This document shows positions 46,243 through 55,373 of a DNA stretch of 64,000 bases, piece by piece. Position 1 is the first letter of the stretch; each line of letters opens with the position of its first letter. Under the pieces are notes generated by a model. That model was not told where the DNA came from, did no database searches, and saw nothing but the letters and a program-made list of their open reading frames with translations. The position numbers and the translations under genes were made by a program. The stretch covers positions 1 through 64,000 of the forward strand of contig NZ_SNZV01000007.1 in NCBI RefSeq assembly GCF_004364125.1, in the 5' to 3' direction. Source of the stretch: Sphingobacterium paludis. Lineage in GTDB: Bacteria > Bacteroidota > Bacteroidia > Sphingobacteriales > Sphingobacteriaceae.

Positions 46243-47400
46243 CTATGGCTTCAGCACCACCTTAACACAATCTTCCTGTTTCTTTTCGAAAATTTCATAG
46301 CCGAAAGTGGCTTCCGAGAGCGGCAAGGTATGGGTAATGATATCATCCAGCACCACTTTATCTTCTTTAACCAGATCGATCAGCTTATCGATGTAGTTCA
46401 AAACCGGCGCTTGACCTTGCTTGATGGTGATACCCTTGTCGAAAATGCGATGCAATGGAAAATTATCGTAGGTTGATCCGTATACACCGACGATGGAAAC
46501 GGTTCCCATACGCCTTACCGCTTGGAAGCAGAGATCCAACACTTTCATAGAGCCCATTTCAAAGTTGACGGTGGCTTTCACTTTATCCAAGAAATTGCGC
46601 TCGGGCTCAAACCCGACCGCGTCAACACAGACATCTGCCCCTCGTCCTCCGGTCATTTCGCGAATAGCTTCTACGACATCCACGTTATTCGGATTCAGTG
46701 TATCGACTTTATTGACCGCCCGCGCTTTGTCCAATCTGTAGTCCAAGGGGTCGATAGCGATAACGCGGCTCGCACCATTTAACCAAGCAGCCTTCTGCGC
46801 CATAAGCCCTACTGGTCCTGAGCCAAAAATAGCGACTACCTCCCCGCCTTTGAGCTGTGCCCAATCGATCGCAGACCATCCTGTAGGAAAGATATCGGTA
46901 AGAAATAGCGCTTGCTCATCACTTAGATGGTCGGGTACAATACGCGGGCTGATGTCTGCATAGGGTACACGAACATATTCCGCTTGGCCGCCAGAGTACC
47001 CTCCATAAAGGTCCGTATAACCAAAAAGGGCTGCCCCTTTCTGGTCCAGCATATCGCCGTTGGGTCCGTAATGTTTATAGTTTGAATTTTCACAGGCTGT
47101 AGATGCTTCATGATTACAAAAAAAACATTGTCCACAGGCTATCGGAAAAGGCACAACTACACGATCTCCCTTTTTCAGCTTGGTAACTGCCGAACCCACC
47201 TCTTCTACAATACCCATAAATTCATGACCCATAATAAGCTCTTCTTTTTGAGGGACGGCTCCACTCAATATATGAAGATCACTGCCGCATATTGCGGTCG
47301 ATGTGACTTTTAAAATAACATCCTGTGGATCCAAAATCGATGGATCCGCTACCGTATCTACCCGGATGTCTCCGGGTTTGTGAAACACTGCTGCTTTCAT
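46243..47400 (-). CDS. Zinc-dependent alcohol dehydrogenase (formaldehyde-dehydrogenase-like)
   Basis: A 385-residue medium-chain dehydrogenase. Catalytic zinc ligands include Cys38 in CGSDLH and GHEFMG; the structural zinc Cys cluster lies in CGQCFFCNHEASTACENS (about 88-105). The NAD-binding GSGPVG motif is near 177. The layout matches glutathione-independent formaldehyde dehydrogenases of the threonine-dehydrogenase-like branch. It is commonly involved in aldehyde detoxification. It stands alone with its own terminator. Confidence 0.92.
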   Translation of the reverse strand: MKAAVFHKPGDIRVDTVADPSILDPQDVILKVTSTAICGSDLHILSGAVPQKEELIMGHEFMGIVEEVGSAVTKLKKGDRVVVPFPIACGQCFFCNHEASTACENSNYKHYGPNGDMLDQKGAALFGYTDLYGGYSGGQAEYVRVPYADISPRIVPDHLSDEQALFLTDIFPTGWSAIDWAQLKGGEVVAIFGSGPVGLMAQKAAWLNGASRVIAIDPLDYRLDKARAVNKVDTLNPNNVDVVEAIREMTGGRGADVCVDAVGFEPERNFLDKVKATVNFEMGSMKVLDLCFQAVRRMGTVSIVGVYGSTYDNFPLHRIFDKGITIKQGQAPVLNYIDKLIDLVKEDKVVLDDIITHTLPLSEATFGYEIFEKKQEDCVKVVLKP

Positions 47401-47531
47401 AGTTTATCGTGATTATGTGTAAACAATATGCTGCTATCCCTTGACCACTGCCGTGGAATAGCTGCCATTGTTTGAACGTAGATTTTACCTTTTGGTTCTT
47501 ACGTCTAGTTTTTGATCGATTTATTTAAACA

Positions 47532-47555
47532 GACAAGGGGCTTTAGCCCCTTGTC
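47532..47555. terminator. Hairpin downstream of katE
   Basis: A perfect stem GACAAGGGGC and its complement around a 4-base loop (47532-47555). A long A run on its right makes it better suited as a structural end for the leftward katE message than as a strong plus-strand terminator. Confidence 0.6.
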
Positions 47556-47579
47556 CAAAAAAATATCCGCGCGGCGATA

Positions 47580-49718
47580 TTAAACCGCAATGTGCGTGGT
47601 TTGAGGTTCACGGTCCCAATTTCGATGCTGCGCTATGGCCGCTATGAATTTCTCTGGTTCGGCATCTACCAATATCGCTTTGTCGTTTGGAAAATCTTTC
47701 GCAGCAGATTTTTCAAACAATGCTTTCGCGCGCCCCTCGAAAGCAATGGCTTTACAATGTTTAACGGCTTCATTGATAAATTTAAACACCTTCCCCTGTT
47801 TCGCCAGTGATGTTACGCTTTCTTCTCCGCAGGGAATGTAAACCGCATCAAATAGCACGCTCTCCGTAGTCGGCAATGCTGCGTCTACCTTATGCTCCAT
47901 ACCCTTGTTACACGTGATTACTCCACCTTTTGGCGCAATCAATTTGACTATTGCTTTTTCGGCCAACAGGGCAGCTTGCATTTTTCCGAAACCGTCCATG
48001 TCGAAGCCATTGTCTACCAAAACGGCAACTTGGCGCGTAGCAATTGGCGACAGCTTTGATGTCTCTTGACTTAAAGCCGGAGATTTTTCTAAATAGACCA
48101 CTGGTTTTCCTGGCTGGTGGGCTTCTACATCTTCATCAGCGCCAACATTGCGATTCACAGGTCCTTCAATTTCGGATGGAATCGCTAAACCGATACCTTC
48201 TGCCACACGCTGCGCCAGACCATTGTCTATCTGATCAAGCAAATACAACATTCTTGATTTTATGGCATCAATCGTGCACTTCCCTAATTCAAAGGTATAA
48301 GCGCCGATGATATGCTCTTTTTCCCAGTGGGATAGACTGCGGTATAGCAACGCCGGTTGGGAGAAGTGATCGCTGAAACTTGCTGAGCGTGTGCGCACTT
48401 TATTTCCATCGATTCGTTCTTCATAACTTGAAAAGCCTCCATCAGCTATTTTGGAAAGAAATGGACATCCTCCGCCCATCGAATTTGGATGGTACGCTAC
48501 CTTTCCCTTATTGATAGTCGTCCGCATCTGTGCATCGCGCTGGTTATTATGTACCGGCGCTACAGAACGGTTGATAGGCAGCTCGTGGAAGTTAGGGCTG
48601 CCGAGTCGGGAAAGCTGCGTATCGGTATAAGAAAACAAACGCCCCTGTAGCAGCGGATCATTGGTGAAATCTATTCCCGGCACAATATGCCCAGGGTGAA
48701 AGGCCACTTGTTCAGTTTCCGCAAAGAAATTGTCTGGATTTCTGTCTAATGTAAGTTTACCTACGATTTTTACCGGCACCATTTCTTCGGGGATAAGCTT
48801 CGTCGCATCCAAGAGGTCGAAATCAAATTTATGTTCGTCTTCCTCTGGAATAACTTGCAAGCCTAGTTCCCAAGAAGGATAATTGCCGCTTTCTATGGCA
48901 TCCCAAAGATCCCTTCGGTGAAAATCAGGATCTGCTCCGTTTATTTTCAACGCTTCATCCCAGGTTACAGAATGCACGCCCAACATCGGTTTCCAATGAA
49001 AGCGAACAAAATGCGCTTTACCGGCATCGTTTATCAGCCTGAACGTATGAATGCCAAACCCTTCCATCATGCGTAGGCTGCGGGGAATTGCGCGATCGCT
49101 CATGGCCCACATATGGTTGTGCAACGTTTCCGTCGCGAGGGACACAAAATCGTAAAACGTATCATGTGCTGATGCCGCCTGTGGTATTTCATTATCCGGT
49201 TCAGGTTTTACCGAGTGGATCAAATCAGGAAACTTCATCGCATCCTGAATAAAAAATACCGGGGTATTATTTCCGACCAAGTCAAACACGCCCTCATCCG
49301 TATAAAACTTCACCGCAAAGCCACGTATATCCCGCGCGAGGTCAGCCGACCCTTTGCTACCTGCCACGGTGGAAAACCGAACAAAGACTGGCACCTTCTG
49401 ACTGGTATTTGTTAGAAAGGAAGCTCGTGTAAGGGTGCTCAAATCTTCGTAAAGCTCGAAATATCCATGCGCACCACTTCCTCGGGCATGCACGATCCTT
49501 TCGGGGATACGTTCATGATCAAAATGGGTGATCTTTTCGCGCAGTATAAAATCTTCCAACAAGGTAGCCCCTCTGCTCCCTGCTTTCAAAGAATTTGCAT
49601 CGTTGTTGATCTTTAGTCCCTGATCGGTGGTCATAGGTTGGCCGGCATCATCTTGCGTAAAGTTGGCGAGATCCTGCTGTTTTGATAACTGGTCAGTCTT
49701 TATTGTGCTCTTCTCCAT
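47580..49718 (-). CDS. katE: Large-subunit catalase HPII (KatE)
   Basis: A 712-residue heme catalase. Catalytic His77 lies in VHARG, the essential Asn is in VGNNTPVFF, and the proximal heme ligand Tyr is in [14 protein letters not shown]. The C-terminal 190 residues form the DJ-1/PfpI-like domain found only in large catalases ([20 protein letters not shown]). It destroys hydrogen peroxide in stationary phase or stress. It has normal family length. It runs leftward towards the zinc dehydrogenase; a second PfpI-type gene (49946-50488) lies upstream on the same strand. Confidence 0.96.
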   Translation of the reverse strand: MEKSTIKTDQLSKQQDLANFTQDDAGQPMTTDQGLKINNDANSLKAGSRGATLLEDFILREKITHFDHERIPERIVHARGSGAHGYFELYEDLSTLTRASFLTNTSQKVPVFVRFSTVAGSKGSADLARDIRGFAVKFYTDEGVFDLVGNNTPVFFIQDAMKFPDLIHSVKPEPDNEIPQAASAHDTFYDFVSLATETLHNHMWAMSDRAIPRSLRMMEGFGIHTFRLINDAGKAHFVRFHWKPMLGVHSVTWDEALKINGADPDFHRRDLWDAIESGNYPSWELGLQVIPEEDEHKFDFDLLDATKLIPEEMVPVKIVGKLTLDRNPDNFFAETEQVAFHPGHIVPGIDFTNDPLLQGRLFSYTDTQLSRLGSPNFHELPINRSVAPVHNNQRDAQMRTTINKGKVAYHPNSMGGGCPFLSKIADGGFSSYEERIDGNKVRTRSASFSDHFSQPALLYRSLSHWEKEHIIGAYTFELGKCTIDAIKSRMLYLLDQIDNGLAQRVAEGIGLAIPSEIEGPVNRNVGADEDVEAHQPGKPVVYLEKSPALSQETSKLSPIATRQVAVLVDNGFDMDGFGKMQAALLAEKAIVKLIAPKGGVITCNKGMEHKVDAALPTTESVLFDAVYIPCGEESVTSLAKQGKVFKFINEAVKHCKAIAFEGRAKALFEKSAAKDFPNDKAILVDAEPEKFIAAIAQHRNWDREPQTTHIAV

Positions 49719-49866
49719 TTCGCTATTGATTTATGTTTCCTATCGAACAATAATCGCATGGCTTCGTTCACTTAAGTTCTTTATTATATCATTTAAATAT
49801 ACGTGGATAGGCGGCGTAGCGATTTTGTGACAAAATCGATCAGGATCTCGCTATACAAAGAAAAAA

Positions 49867-49893
49867 AAGAAGGCTCCCAATCGAACCTTCTTT
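49867..49893 (-). terminator. Terminator of the PfpI gene
   Basis: A 7-bp stem (AAGAAGG and CCTTCTT) with a 12- to 13-base loop (about 49867-49893). It lies 53 bases after the PfpI gene stop in the minus direction and is flanked on its far side by an A-rich stretch (T-rich on the minus strand). Confidence 0.65.
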
Positions 49894-49945
49894 TCTAATC
49901 TAAAATTTAAATATAGCGTTGCGCTTTCAAGCTCGCGAGGCTTTG

Positions 49946-50485
49946 TTATTCCTCTTTATCTGCCGCTAGATAATCTATTATGGCATCATTAAAGGCGTCG
50001 AGATCTTCAGGCGTACGACTTGTAATGAGGTTGTCGTCCACGACAACTTCGCTGTCTTCCCATTCCGCTCCGGCATGCACCAAGTCCGTTTTGATGTTTT
50101 TTACAGAGGTCAGGCGTTTGCCACCCACGTACCCATTTTCTGTCAGAATAAGTGGGCCGTGGCAGATCGCTGCGATAAGCTTGCCCTCATCTATAAACTT
50201 GTTCAGAAAAACCACGCTTTCTTCGCTGACGCGTAATTTGTCTGGATTCAACACGCCACCGGGCAGAATGATACCGCGGTAATCAGCGGCATTTGCTTCC
50301 GTTACATGGACATCTACGGGAAAATCCTTTCCCCAATCGGTCTTGTCCCAAGATTTGATGCTACTCTTGTCATTTGGTGATATAATATGGACCTCGTATC
50401 CCTGCTCTTCAAGTTTTTGCTTTGGCGACGTCAATTCCACTTCTTCAAATCCAAGTTCTGTCAATATTGCTATTTTTTCTTTCAT
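49946..50485 (-). CDS. DJ-1/PfpI family protein (type 1 glutamine-amidotransferase-like)
   Basis: A 179-residue protein of the YhbO/PfpI group. The conserved Glu lies in GFEEVEL, the nucleophile Cys in AICHGPLIL near residue 109, and the following His completes the active site. Members act as stress-response glyoxalases/deglycases or chaperones. It is divergent from mnmE with only about 88 bases between the start codons. The start at the second Met (50485) was chosen, one codon inside the longest frame. Confidence 0.92.
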   Translation of the reverse strand: MKEKIAILTELGFEEVELTSPKQKLEEQGYEVHIISPNDKSSIKSWDKTDWGKDFPVDVHVTEANAADYRGIILPGGVLNPDKLRVSEESVVFLNKFIDEGKLIAAICHGPLILTENGYVGGKRLTSVKNIKTDLVHAGAEWEDSEVVVDDNLITSRTPEDLDAFNDAIIDYLAADKEE

Positions 50486-50535
50486 CACGTTGTTTTTTTG
50501 TTACCATGAAACGAACGCCTATGAACGTATAAAGT

Positions 50536-50568
50536 TTTGATCGAAATAAATTCTAAAACGTACCTTTG
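50536..50568 (+). promoter_or_regulatory. Promoter of mnmE
   Basis: TTTG (50536-50539), a 21-base spacer, TACCTTTG (50561-50568). The ATG at 50573 begins only 4 bases after the -7 element, so the message should be leaderless or nearly so. Confidence 0.8.
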
Positions 50569-50572
50569 CAGG

Positions 50573-51949
50573 ATGTCAACTGATTTAATTTCGCAAGATA
50601 CCATTGTCGCACTTGCCACATCCTCCGGGGCAAATGGCGCTATTGCAGTCATTCGACTATCGGGTTCGGAAGCCATAGCGATAACAAATGCGGTATTCAA
50701 AGGGAAAGATCTCCTCCAGCAAGCTTCGCATACGATTCACTTCGGTACAATTCGTGACGGTGAGGAAATAATAGATGAGGTACTGGTTTCTTTATTTATA
50801 GGGCCAAACTCCTATACCAAAGAAAACGTCGTCGAAATCTCGACACATAATTCCAAGTATATCGTTGAACGCCTTATTGGTTTGCTGCTTAAAAAAGGCG
50901 CGCGGGCGGCGCGGGCCGGAGAGTTTACTTTGCGCGCATTTTTGAACGGCGGTTTAGACCTATCCCAGGCGGAAGCTGTTGCCGACCTCATCGCATCTAC
51001 CTCTGCGGCATCGCATCAAGTGGCTATGCAGCAAATGCGCGGTGGCTTTTCCAATCAGCTGAAAAAATTACGGGAAGACCTTGTTCATTTTGCATCGCTA
51101 ATCGAGCTGGAACTGGATTTCGGCGAGGAGGATGTAGAGTTCGCGAATCGCGATCAGTTGAAGTCGCTTATTCTCCATATCGAGCAGGTTATTCGTAGAC
51201 TCATATCGTCGTTCGAGCAGGGCAACGTGCTGAAAAACGGCGTTCCTGTTGTTATCGCTGGTAAACCCAATGTAGGGAAATCTACGTTGCTTAACGCGTT
51301 ATTGAATGAAGAACGGGCCATCGTTTCTGATATTGCAGGGACAACGCGGGATACCATAGAAGACGAAATCAATATCCAAGGTATCACGTTTCGTTTTATC
51401 GACACCGCCGGCATTCGGGAAACGCTGGATGTCATCGAAGCAAAAGGCGTCGAACGCACCCGTGATAAGATGAAACAAGCACGGTTGATTATTTACTTAT
51501 TCGACCCCACACAAGACTCACTGGAAACTGCCCAGCAACAGATCACAGAACTTTCTGCGTTAAACATTGCATTTGTAACGCTGATCAATAAATCTGACCT
51601 GCTCTCGGCGGAGCAACGCCGCGACTTTGAAGTGTTGACTCCCGTATATATATCGGCAAAAGAACAGGTGGGTATCGAAGAATTAAAGACAGAGCTGCTT
51701 CGCCAGGTAAACCTGCTCCATATACAGACCGACGATGTGCTGGTAACCAACATCCGACACGTAGAGGCGCTACAGAAAACGGAGGACGCTTTAGCACGCG
51801 TGCGCTATGGCATAGATAATCCCGTGACGTCTGATTTCTTGGCCATGGATATTCGGCAGGCGCTGCACCACCTCGGTGAAATTACCGGCAGCGTAACAAC
51901 CGATGATTTGCTGGAAAACATCTTTTCTAAGTTTTGTATTGGCAAGTAG
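50573..51949 (+). CDS. mnmE: tRNA uridine-5-carboxymethylaminomethyl(34) synthesis GTPase MnmE
   Basis: A 458-residue GTPase that, with MnmG, modifies the wobble uridine of tRNAs. N-terminal formyl-THF-binding domain (about 1-120), helical domain, and an inserted G domain with G1 GKPNVGKST (about 228-236), G3 DTAG, G4 NKSD. The C-terminus FCIGK is intact; its Cys is the family's functional Cys. ATG 50573 was chosen because the promoter ends 4 bases before it. A mobile element starts immediately downstream. Confidence 0.96.
   Translation: MSTDLISQDTIVALATSSGANGAIAVIRLSGSEAIAITNAVFKGKDLLQQASHTIHFGTIRDGEEIIDEVLVSLFIGPNSYTKENVVEISTHNSKYIVERLIGLLLKKGARAARAGEFTLRAFLNGGLDLSQAEAVADLIASTSAASHQVAMQQMRGGFSNQLKKLREDLVHFASLIELELDFGEEDVEFANRDQLKSLILHIEQVIRRLISSFEQGNVLKNGVPVVIAGKPNVGKSTLLNALLNEERAIVSDIAGTTRDTIEDEINIQGITFRFIDTAGIRETLDVIEAKGVERTRDKMKQARLIIYLFDPTQDSLETAQQQITELSALNIAFVTLINKSDLLSAEQRRDFEVLTPVYISAKEQVGIEELKTELLRQVNLLHIQTDDVLVTNIRHVEALQKTEDALARVRYGIDNPVTSDFLAMDIRQALHHLGEITGSVTTDDLLENIFSKFCIGK
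51932..51949 (+). other. Putative left attachment site at the 3' end of mnmE
   Basis: The last codons of mnmE, encoding FCIGK, are TTTTGTATTGGCAAGTAG. The same gene end is the known target of the Salmonella genomic island SGI1. Here a tyrosine recombinase gene starts 190 bases downstream, so this is the most likely junction core. The matching right-end copy was not seen within the window, as expected if the element extends beyond 64,000. Confidence 0.4.
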
Positions 51950-51991
51950 TTGCATATTACTGGATATAACTAGATATTAGTAAATAAATAT

Positions 51992-52028
51992 AAAGCATTG
52001 AAGATGAATTATTTTCAATGCTTTATTG
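51992..52028 (+). terminator. Terminator of mnmE
   Basis: A perfect 11-bp stem (AAAGCATTGAA and TTCAATGCTTT, 51992-52002 and 52014-52024) with an 11-base loop and a T-rich tail, 42 bases after the mnmE stop. Confidence 0.75.
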
Positions 52029-52070
52029 TTTGTAATGCATTAGCTTTGAAACGATGCATTTTTAATGGAT

Positions 52071-52118
52071 TTGTACGTGGTTTGTATTTTTTGATTTTGC
52101 CACGTACATGACGTACAA
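52071..52118. repeat. Inverted repeats in front of the integrase gene
   Basis: TTGTACGTGG (52071-52080) pairs with CCACGTACA (52100-52108), and its first half pairs again with ACGTACAA (52111-52118). Candidate arm-type or regulatory sites for the integrase, or its promoter operator. A second pair, AATGCAT and ATGCATT, lies at 52034-52060. Confidence 0.55.
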
Positions 52119-52138
52119 ATTTTAAAAACTAATATCTT

Positions 52139-53266
52139 ATGAAATCTTACAGAGTTACGCTACGTGAGCAAAAGAACAAGTCAGGTAGAACCAGTCTTTA
52201 CTTGGACATCTACCCACCGATTTACGATGAAAAGAAAAAGAAAGAAACGCGTCGTAAGTTTTTAGATCTTTATCTGTTTGAAAAGCCGACAAACAAGATC
52301 GAACGTGAGCATAATAAGTTCACTCTAGTTAAAGCCAAACAGATAGAGAGTGAATGGCAAATGGATCTGCTAGGTCAAACGCTTGATATGCCATTTATCT
52401 CCAGTAAAGATTTAGACTTTCTAGCATACTTTAAAAGTATCGTCAAGAAACGGTATACTTCTAAAGGAAATTACGACAATTGGTTGTCAACGTATAACTA
52501 TTTGGAAGACTATACTGACGGACAATGCCAAATGTCTACAATTGATGAAGCCTTTTGTCAAGGTTTCAAAGATTACTTGGATAGCTGCTATACAAAGAAA
52601 TCTTCCGCTTATAAACTATCTGCCAATTCAAAATACAGCTACTTCAATAAATTCCGTGCAGCTATCAAGCAGGCAATGGAAGATAAGCACCTTCACTATA
52701 ATCCGATTTTGAGAATTAAAGCGTTTCCGCAAGGAGAAAGCTTCCGTGAATTTTTGACACTGGATGAAGTTAAAAAATTGAAAGCTGTCCGCTGTGACAA
52801 TCCCGTTCTGGAAAAAGCTGCATTCTGGTCGATCCGTACGGGTATGCGCTGGGGAGATTGTATGAAGCTAAAATGGGAAAAAATACAGTATTCAGAAACG
52901 AGTGGTTACTTTATTCGTTATTTTCAAGGAAAAACACAGACTTGGGAAACACTGCCGATCACAAATGAAGCAGTAGCGGATTTAGGAGAGTTTTCTAAAA
53001 ATCAGTCCGATCTTGTTTTTAGTGGATTGACTTATAGCTCCCATAATAATTTTCTGCTTGCAAAATGGGCAATGAATGCCGGTATTAATAAGCATATTAC
53101 CTTTCATTGTTTTCGCCACACCAACGCTACGTTATTGATTAGTGCTGGAGAAGATATTTATACGGTTTCAAAAATGTTAGGACACAAAGAGCTCAGAACT
53201 ACGGAAATATATGCCAAAGTGTTAAATTCAAAGAAGGTTGAGGCTGCTAATCGTATAAAATTTTAA
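52139..53266 (+). CDS. Tyrosine-type site-specific recombinase (integrase)
   Basis: A 375-residue integrase. The N-terminal arm-binding domain is followed by a SAM-like core-binding domain (about 95-200) and the catalytic domain. Catalytic residues: Arg near 232 in RTGMRWGD, His-x-x-Arg near 323-326 in FHCFRHTNA, His in LGHKELRTTE, and the Tyr nucleophile near 357 in TEIYAK. It should integrate and excise the element at the mnmE end. It is the first element gene and is followed after 4 bases by the next gene. Confidence 0.95.
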   Translation: MKSYRVTLREQKNKSGRTSLYLDIYPPIYDEKKKKETRRKFLDLYLFEKPTNKIEREHNKFTLVKAKQIESEWQMDLLGQTLDMPFISSKDLDFLAYFKSIVKKRYTSKGNYDNWLSTYNYLEDYTDGQCQMSTIDEAFCQGFKDYLDSCYTKKSSAYKLSANSKYSYFNKFRAAIKQAMEDKHLHYNPILRIKAFPQGESFREFLTLDEVKKLKAVRCDNPVLEKAAFWSIRTGMRWGDCMKLKWEKIQYSETSGYFIRYFQGKTQTWETLPITNEAVADLGEFSKNQSDLVFSGLTYSSHNNFLLAKWAMNAGINKHITFHCFRHTNATLLISAGEDIYTVSKMLGHKELRTTEIYAKVLNSKKVEAANRIKF

Positions 53267-53270
53267 TGTT

Positions 53271-54455
53271 ATGAATAAATTATCAGGAAGATTCTATGTT
53301 ATATTAATTACAGAATGGATTGGGGTAAATGAATCCCTAAGTTTTGAATCTCGTTATAAAGTTCTGAAAGCGACTATCGGTATTCTGATAAACGACATGC
53401 CTCTTGAAGATATATGGAGATTTTATCGGAAAAGAGAGATGTTTTACGGTAGTCTTAGACTACTAACTATGTTTTCTTTGCTGATGTTTCTTTTTCAGTT
53501 GTATAATGACTTTTACAGTTACTTTTTTCAACTTAGTCCCTTATTGGTGACTTCATACGTGTGTACATTGCCCATTTTGAGACCTGGGTATCGGTATTCT
53601 GACATATGGGAAGATAAAAGTGAATTTCTCAATTTAGTTCGCTCAAAAGATATAGAAGATTATAAAATGCAAAAAGATAATTTTTGGAACTATAAAAATA
53701 TAAATGCTGAAGAACGGGTATTAACATTGCACAACCATTTTAATTTCGATATTATGGTTGTGCAAACGCCGCAACGAAGACGAAATCCGGAATATGATCG
53801 GTTTTTTCGGAAAGTGGAGGCTGGTAGATTTTTTCATGGAATTCCACCGGAAGAGTACTTCGATATTTCGAAGGATTTCGTCTTTATCTTAAAGAGCAAG
53901 ATTGATGGTCAAGAATATTCATTCTCGTACGATACTATATTCAATAAAATCAAGAGCGATGTGGTGCAGTCCCTGAATGCTGAGAAAGGAAAAAAGGCCT
54001 ACTTAGACCCATCGTTATCGTTTGATGCTAGAATCCAGTCTTTAATGTGTTGCGAAAACAGCTTTAATCTCCTTCCTATGCGGAGTGTGATTTTGTTCTT
54101 TGATCCTTTGCGTCTCCGTAGTGATTGTGATCCAAAGCTAAAGAAGTTCGGTTTGACGGATGAGCAATTTATTACTTTTATCGTTTCCAGATTTGTTGAA
54201 AAAGATGGAGTGGACTTAAATCTAAGTTTAAACAAGGACGCTAACAAGGGCTTTGCAGCAACATTTTTCCATCATTTCTACGTCTATTCGACGAAAACAA
54301 CGGGTGAACCGAAGAGAAACGGATTGAAAAAATATTATATTCTTCTATCGAGTACCTTTTGCGAATTTAAAAAAGAAAAGACAGACAATTTTGCATCGAC
54401 AGATCTGGAATTGATCGGAAACCATGAGTCATATCAGAAATCGGTAGAAATATGA
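53271..54455 (+). CDS. Membrane protein of unknown function, coupled to the integrase
   Basis: A 394-residue protein starting 4 bases after the integrase stop, hence probably cotranscribed with it. Two hydrophobic helices lie at about 63-82 and 88-105; the rest is soluble, rich in Asp/Lys/Phe, with no recognised domain. No catalytic motif stands out. Position suggests a cargo or accessory role in the element; a defence role is possible but unsupported. Base composition is more AT-rich than the chromosome upstream. Confidence 0.75.
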   Translation: MNKLSGRFYVILITEWIGVNESLSFESRYKVLKATIGILINDMPLEDIWRFYRKREMFYGSLRLLTMFSLLMFLFQLYNDFYSYFFQLSPLLVTSYVCTLPILRPGYRYSDIWEDKSEFLNLVRSKDIEDYKMQKDNFWNYKNINAEERVLTLHNHFNFDIMVVQTPQRRRNPEYDRFFRKVEAGRFFHGIPPEEYFDISKDFVFILKSKIDGQEYSFSYDTIFNKIKSDVVQSLNAEKGKKAYLDPSLSFDARIQSLMCCENSFNLLPMRSVILFFDPLRLRSDCDPKLKKFGLTDEQFITFIVSRFVEKDGVDLNLSLNKDANKGFAATFFHHFYVYSTKTTGEPKRNGLKKYYILLSSTFCEFKKEKTDNFASTDLELIGNHESYQKSVEI

Positions 54456-54563
54456 CTTGTATGATTGTCAAACTCAATTTTATATTTATTTCGATATTTT
54501 ATAATTAGCTGAGGCGCGTACCTATATCCATTATTATTGACTCAAATTAAGTCATATAATACT

Positions 54564-54905
54564 ATGGAATACAGACAGAATCCCTTCCTGTTTTTGGAAC
54601 AGCGCCTTAATCGAATCGAAGATTTGATTGGCAATTTAAATCAAACTTTTGCTAAATTACACTTAGACGGTGTACGTGAAGACCGAGAACCTGAATTTAT
54701 AGACGCCGTCGAAGTATCCACTATTGCGAAAGTCAAACTCAATACCATTTACGCGTATAACACACGTGGTACCATTCCCATTTATTCTTCGGAAACACCG
54801 ATTATCTACAAACGCGATGAAATAGTCGAGTGGTTGGGTAATGGCAAGAAGTTAACTCCAAGGCTTGAAAAGCTAATGGAAGAGCGGAAGTTAATAAAAA
54901 AATAA
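54564..54905 (+). CDS. Helix-turn-helix (excisionase-like) protein
   Basis: A 113-residue protein. A coiled N-terminus (LEQRLNRIEDLIGNLNQTF) is followed by an HTH of the MerR/HTH_17 excisionase type (DAVEVSTIAKVKLNTIYAYN, about 50-69) and a basic C-terminus. In elements with tyrosine recombinases such proteins direct excision or regulate the element's genes. ATG 54564 was chosen; the frame's first codon is a TTG. A terminator follows at once. Confidence 0.85.
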   Translation: MEYRQNPFLFLEQRLNRIEDLIGNLNQTFAKLHLDGVREDREPEFIDAVEVSTIAKVKLNTIYAYNTRGTIPIYSSETPIIYKRDEIVEWLGNGKKLTPRLEKLMEERKLIKK

Positions 54906-54934
54906 AGCAGGTTCTGCTAAAACCTGCTTTACAA
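54904..54934 (+). terminator. Terminator of the HTH gene
   Basis: A perfect 10-bp stem (AAAGCAGGTT and AACCTGCTTT) with a 7-base loop (54904-54930), starting inside the stop codon. Confidence 0.75.
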
Positions 54935-55006
54935 TTTCTTACGGATGGGTGTCCTTGATTTCTCTATTCAAAGATAGGGCATACCATCCATTTACACAAA
55001 TAATAT

Positions 55007-55264
55007 ATGATGAAAATGGATAACATCTATCACTTCGACCATGAATCGGAGTCAATTTATAATCAGGTGCACCGCTACATTACCGAACGGTACAAAATCT
55101 ATTTCAATGAACTTAGTTTGTCATATGAGATAGCACCAATGACGGATATGTTGCAGATACACGAAATGAATGAGAATTCGCTGCTGATCGAACTGGATCA
55201 GGCCGGTATAAAGATCAGTCGCGAGAAATTCATTAACTATTTGAAATCTTATAGAAAAATATAA
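55007..55264 (+). pseudogene. VapE/VirE-type protein, N-terminal fragment
   Basis: This is the first part (85 residues) of a VapE-like protein split by a frameshift. It has the family's N-terminal region (MDNIYHFDHESESIYNQVH, then NENSLLIELDQAGIKISREK). It stops at 55264. Removing one A from the run of five A at 55255-55259 would join it to the following frame (NPIRRYFESLPVWDG), which is the expected continuation. The three Met codons at 55007-55018 make the start ambiguous by up to three residues. On its own this fragment has no catalytic site. Confidence 0.75.
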
Positions 55265-55373
55265 TCCTATTCGTAGGTATTTTGAATCGTTACCTGTTTG
55301 GGATGGGTTCGATTACATCAAACAATATTGCAGCTATGCCAAAACCGATAACGACGATCTCTACTATTATCAC

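Noticed and set aside
50573-51949. Disruption of mnmE by the element
   Set aside because: The gene keeps its FCIGK terminus and stop, so the integration left it whole.
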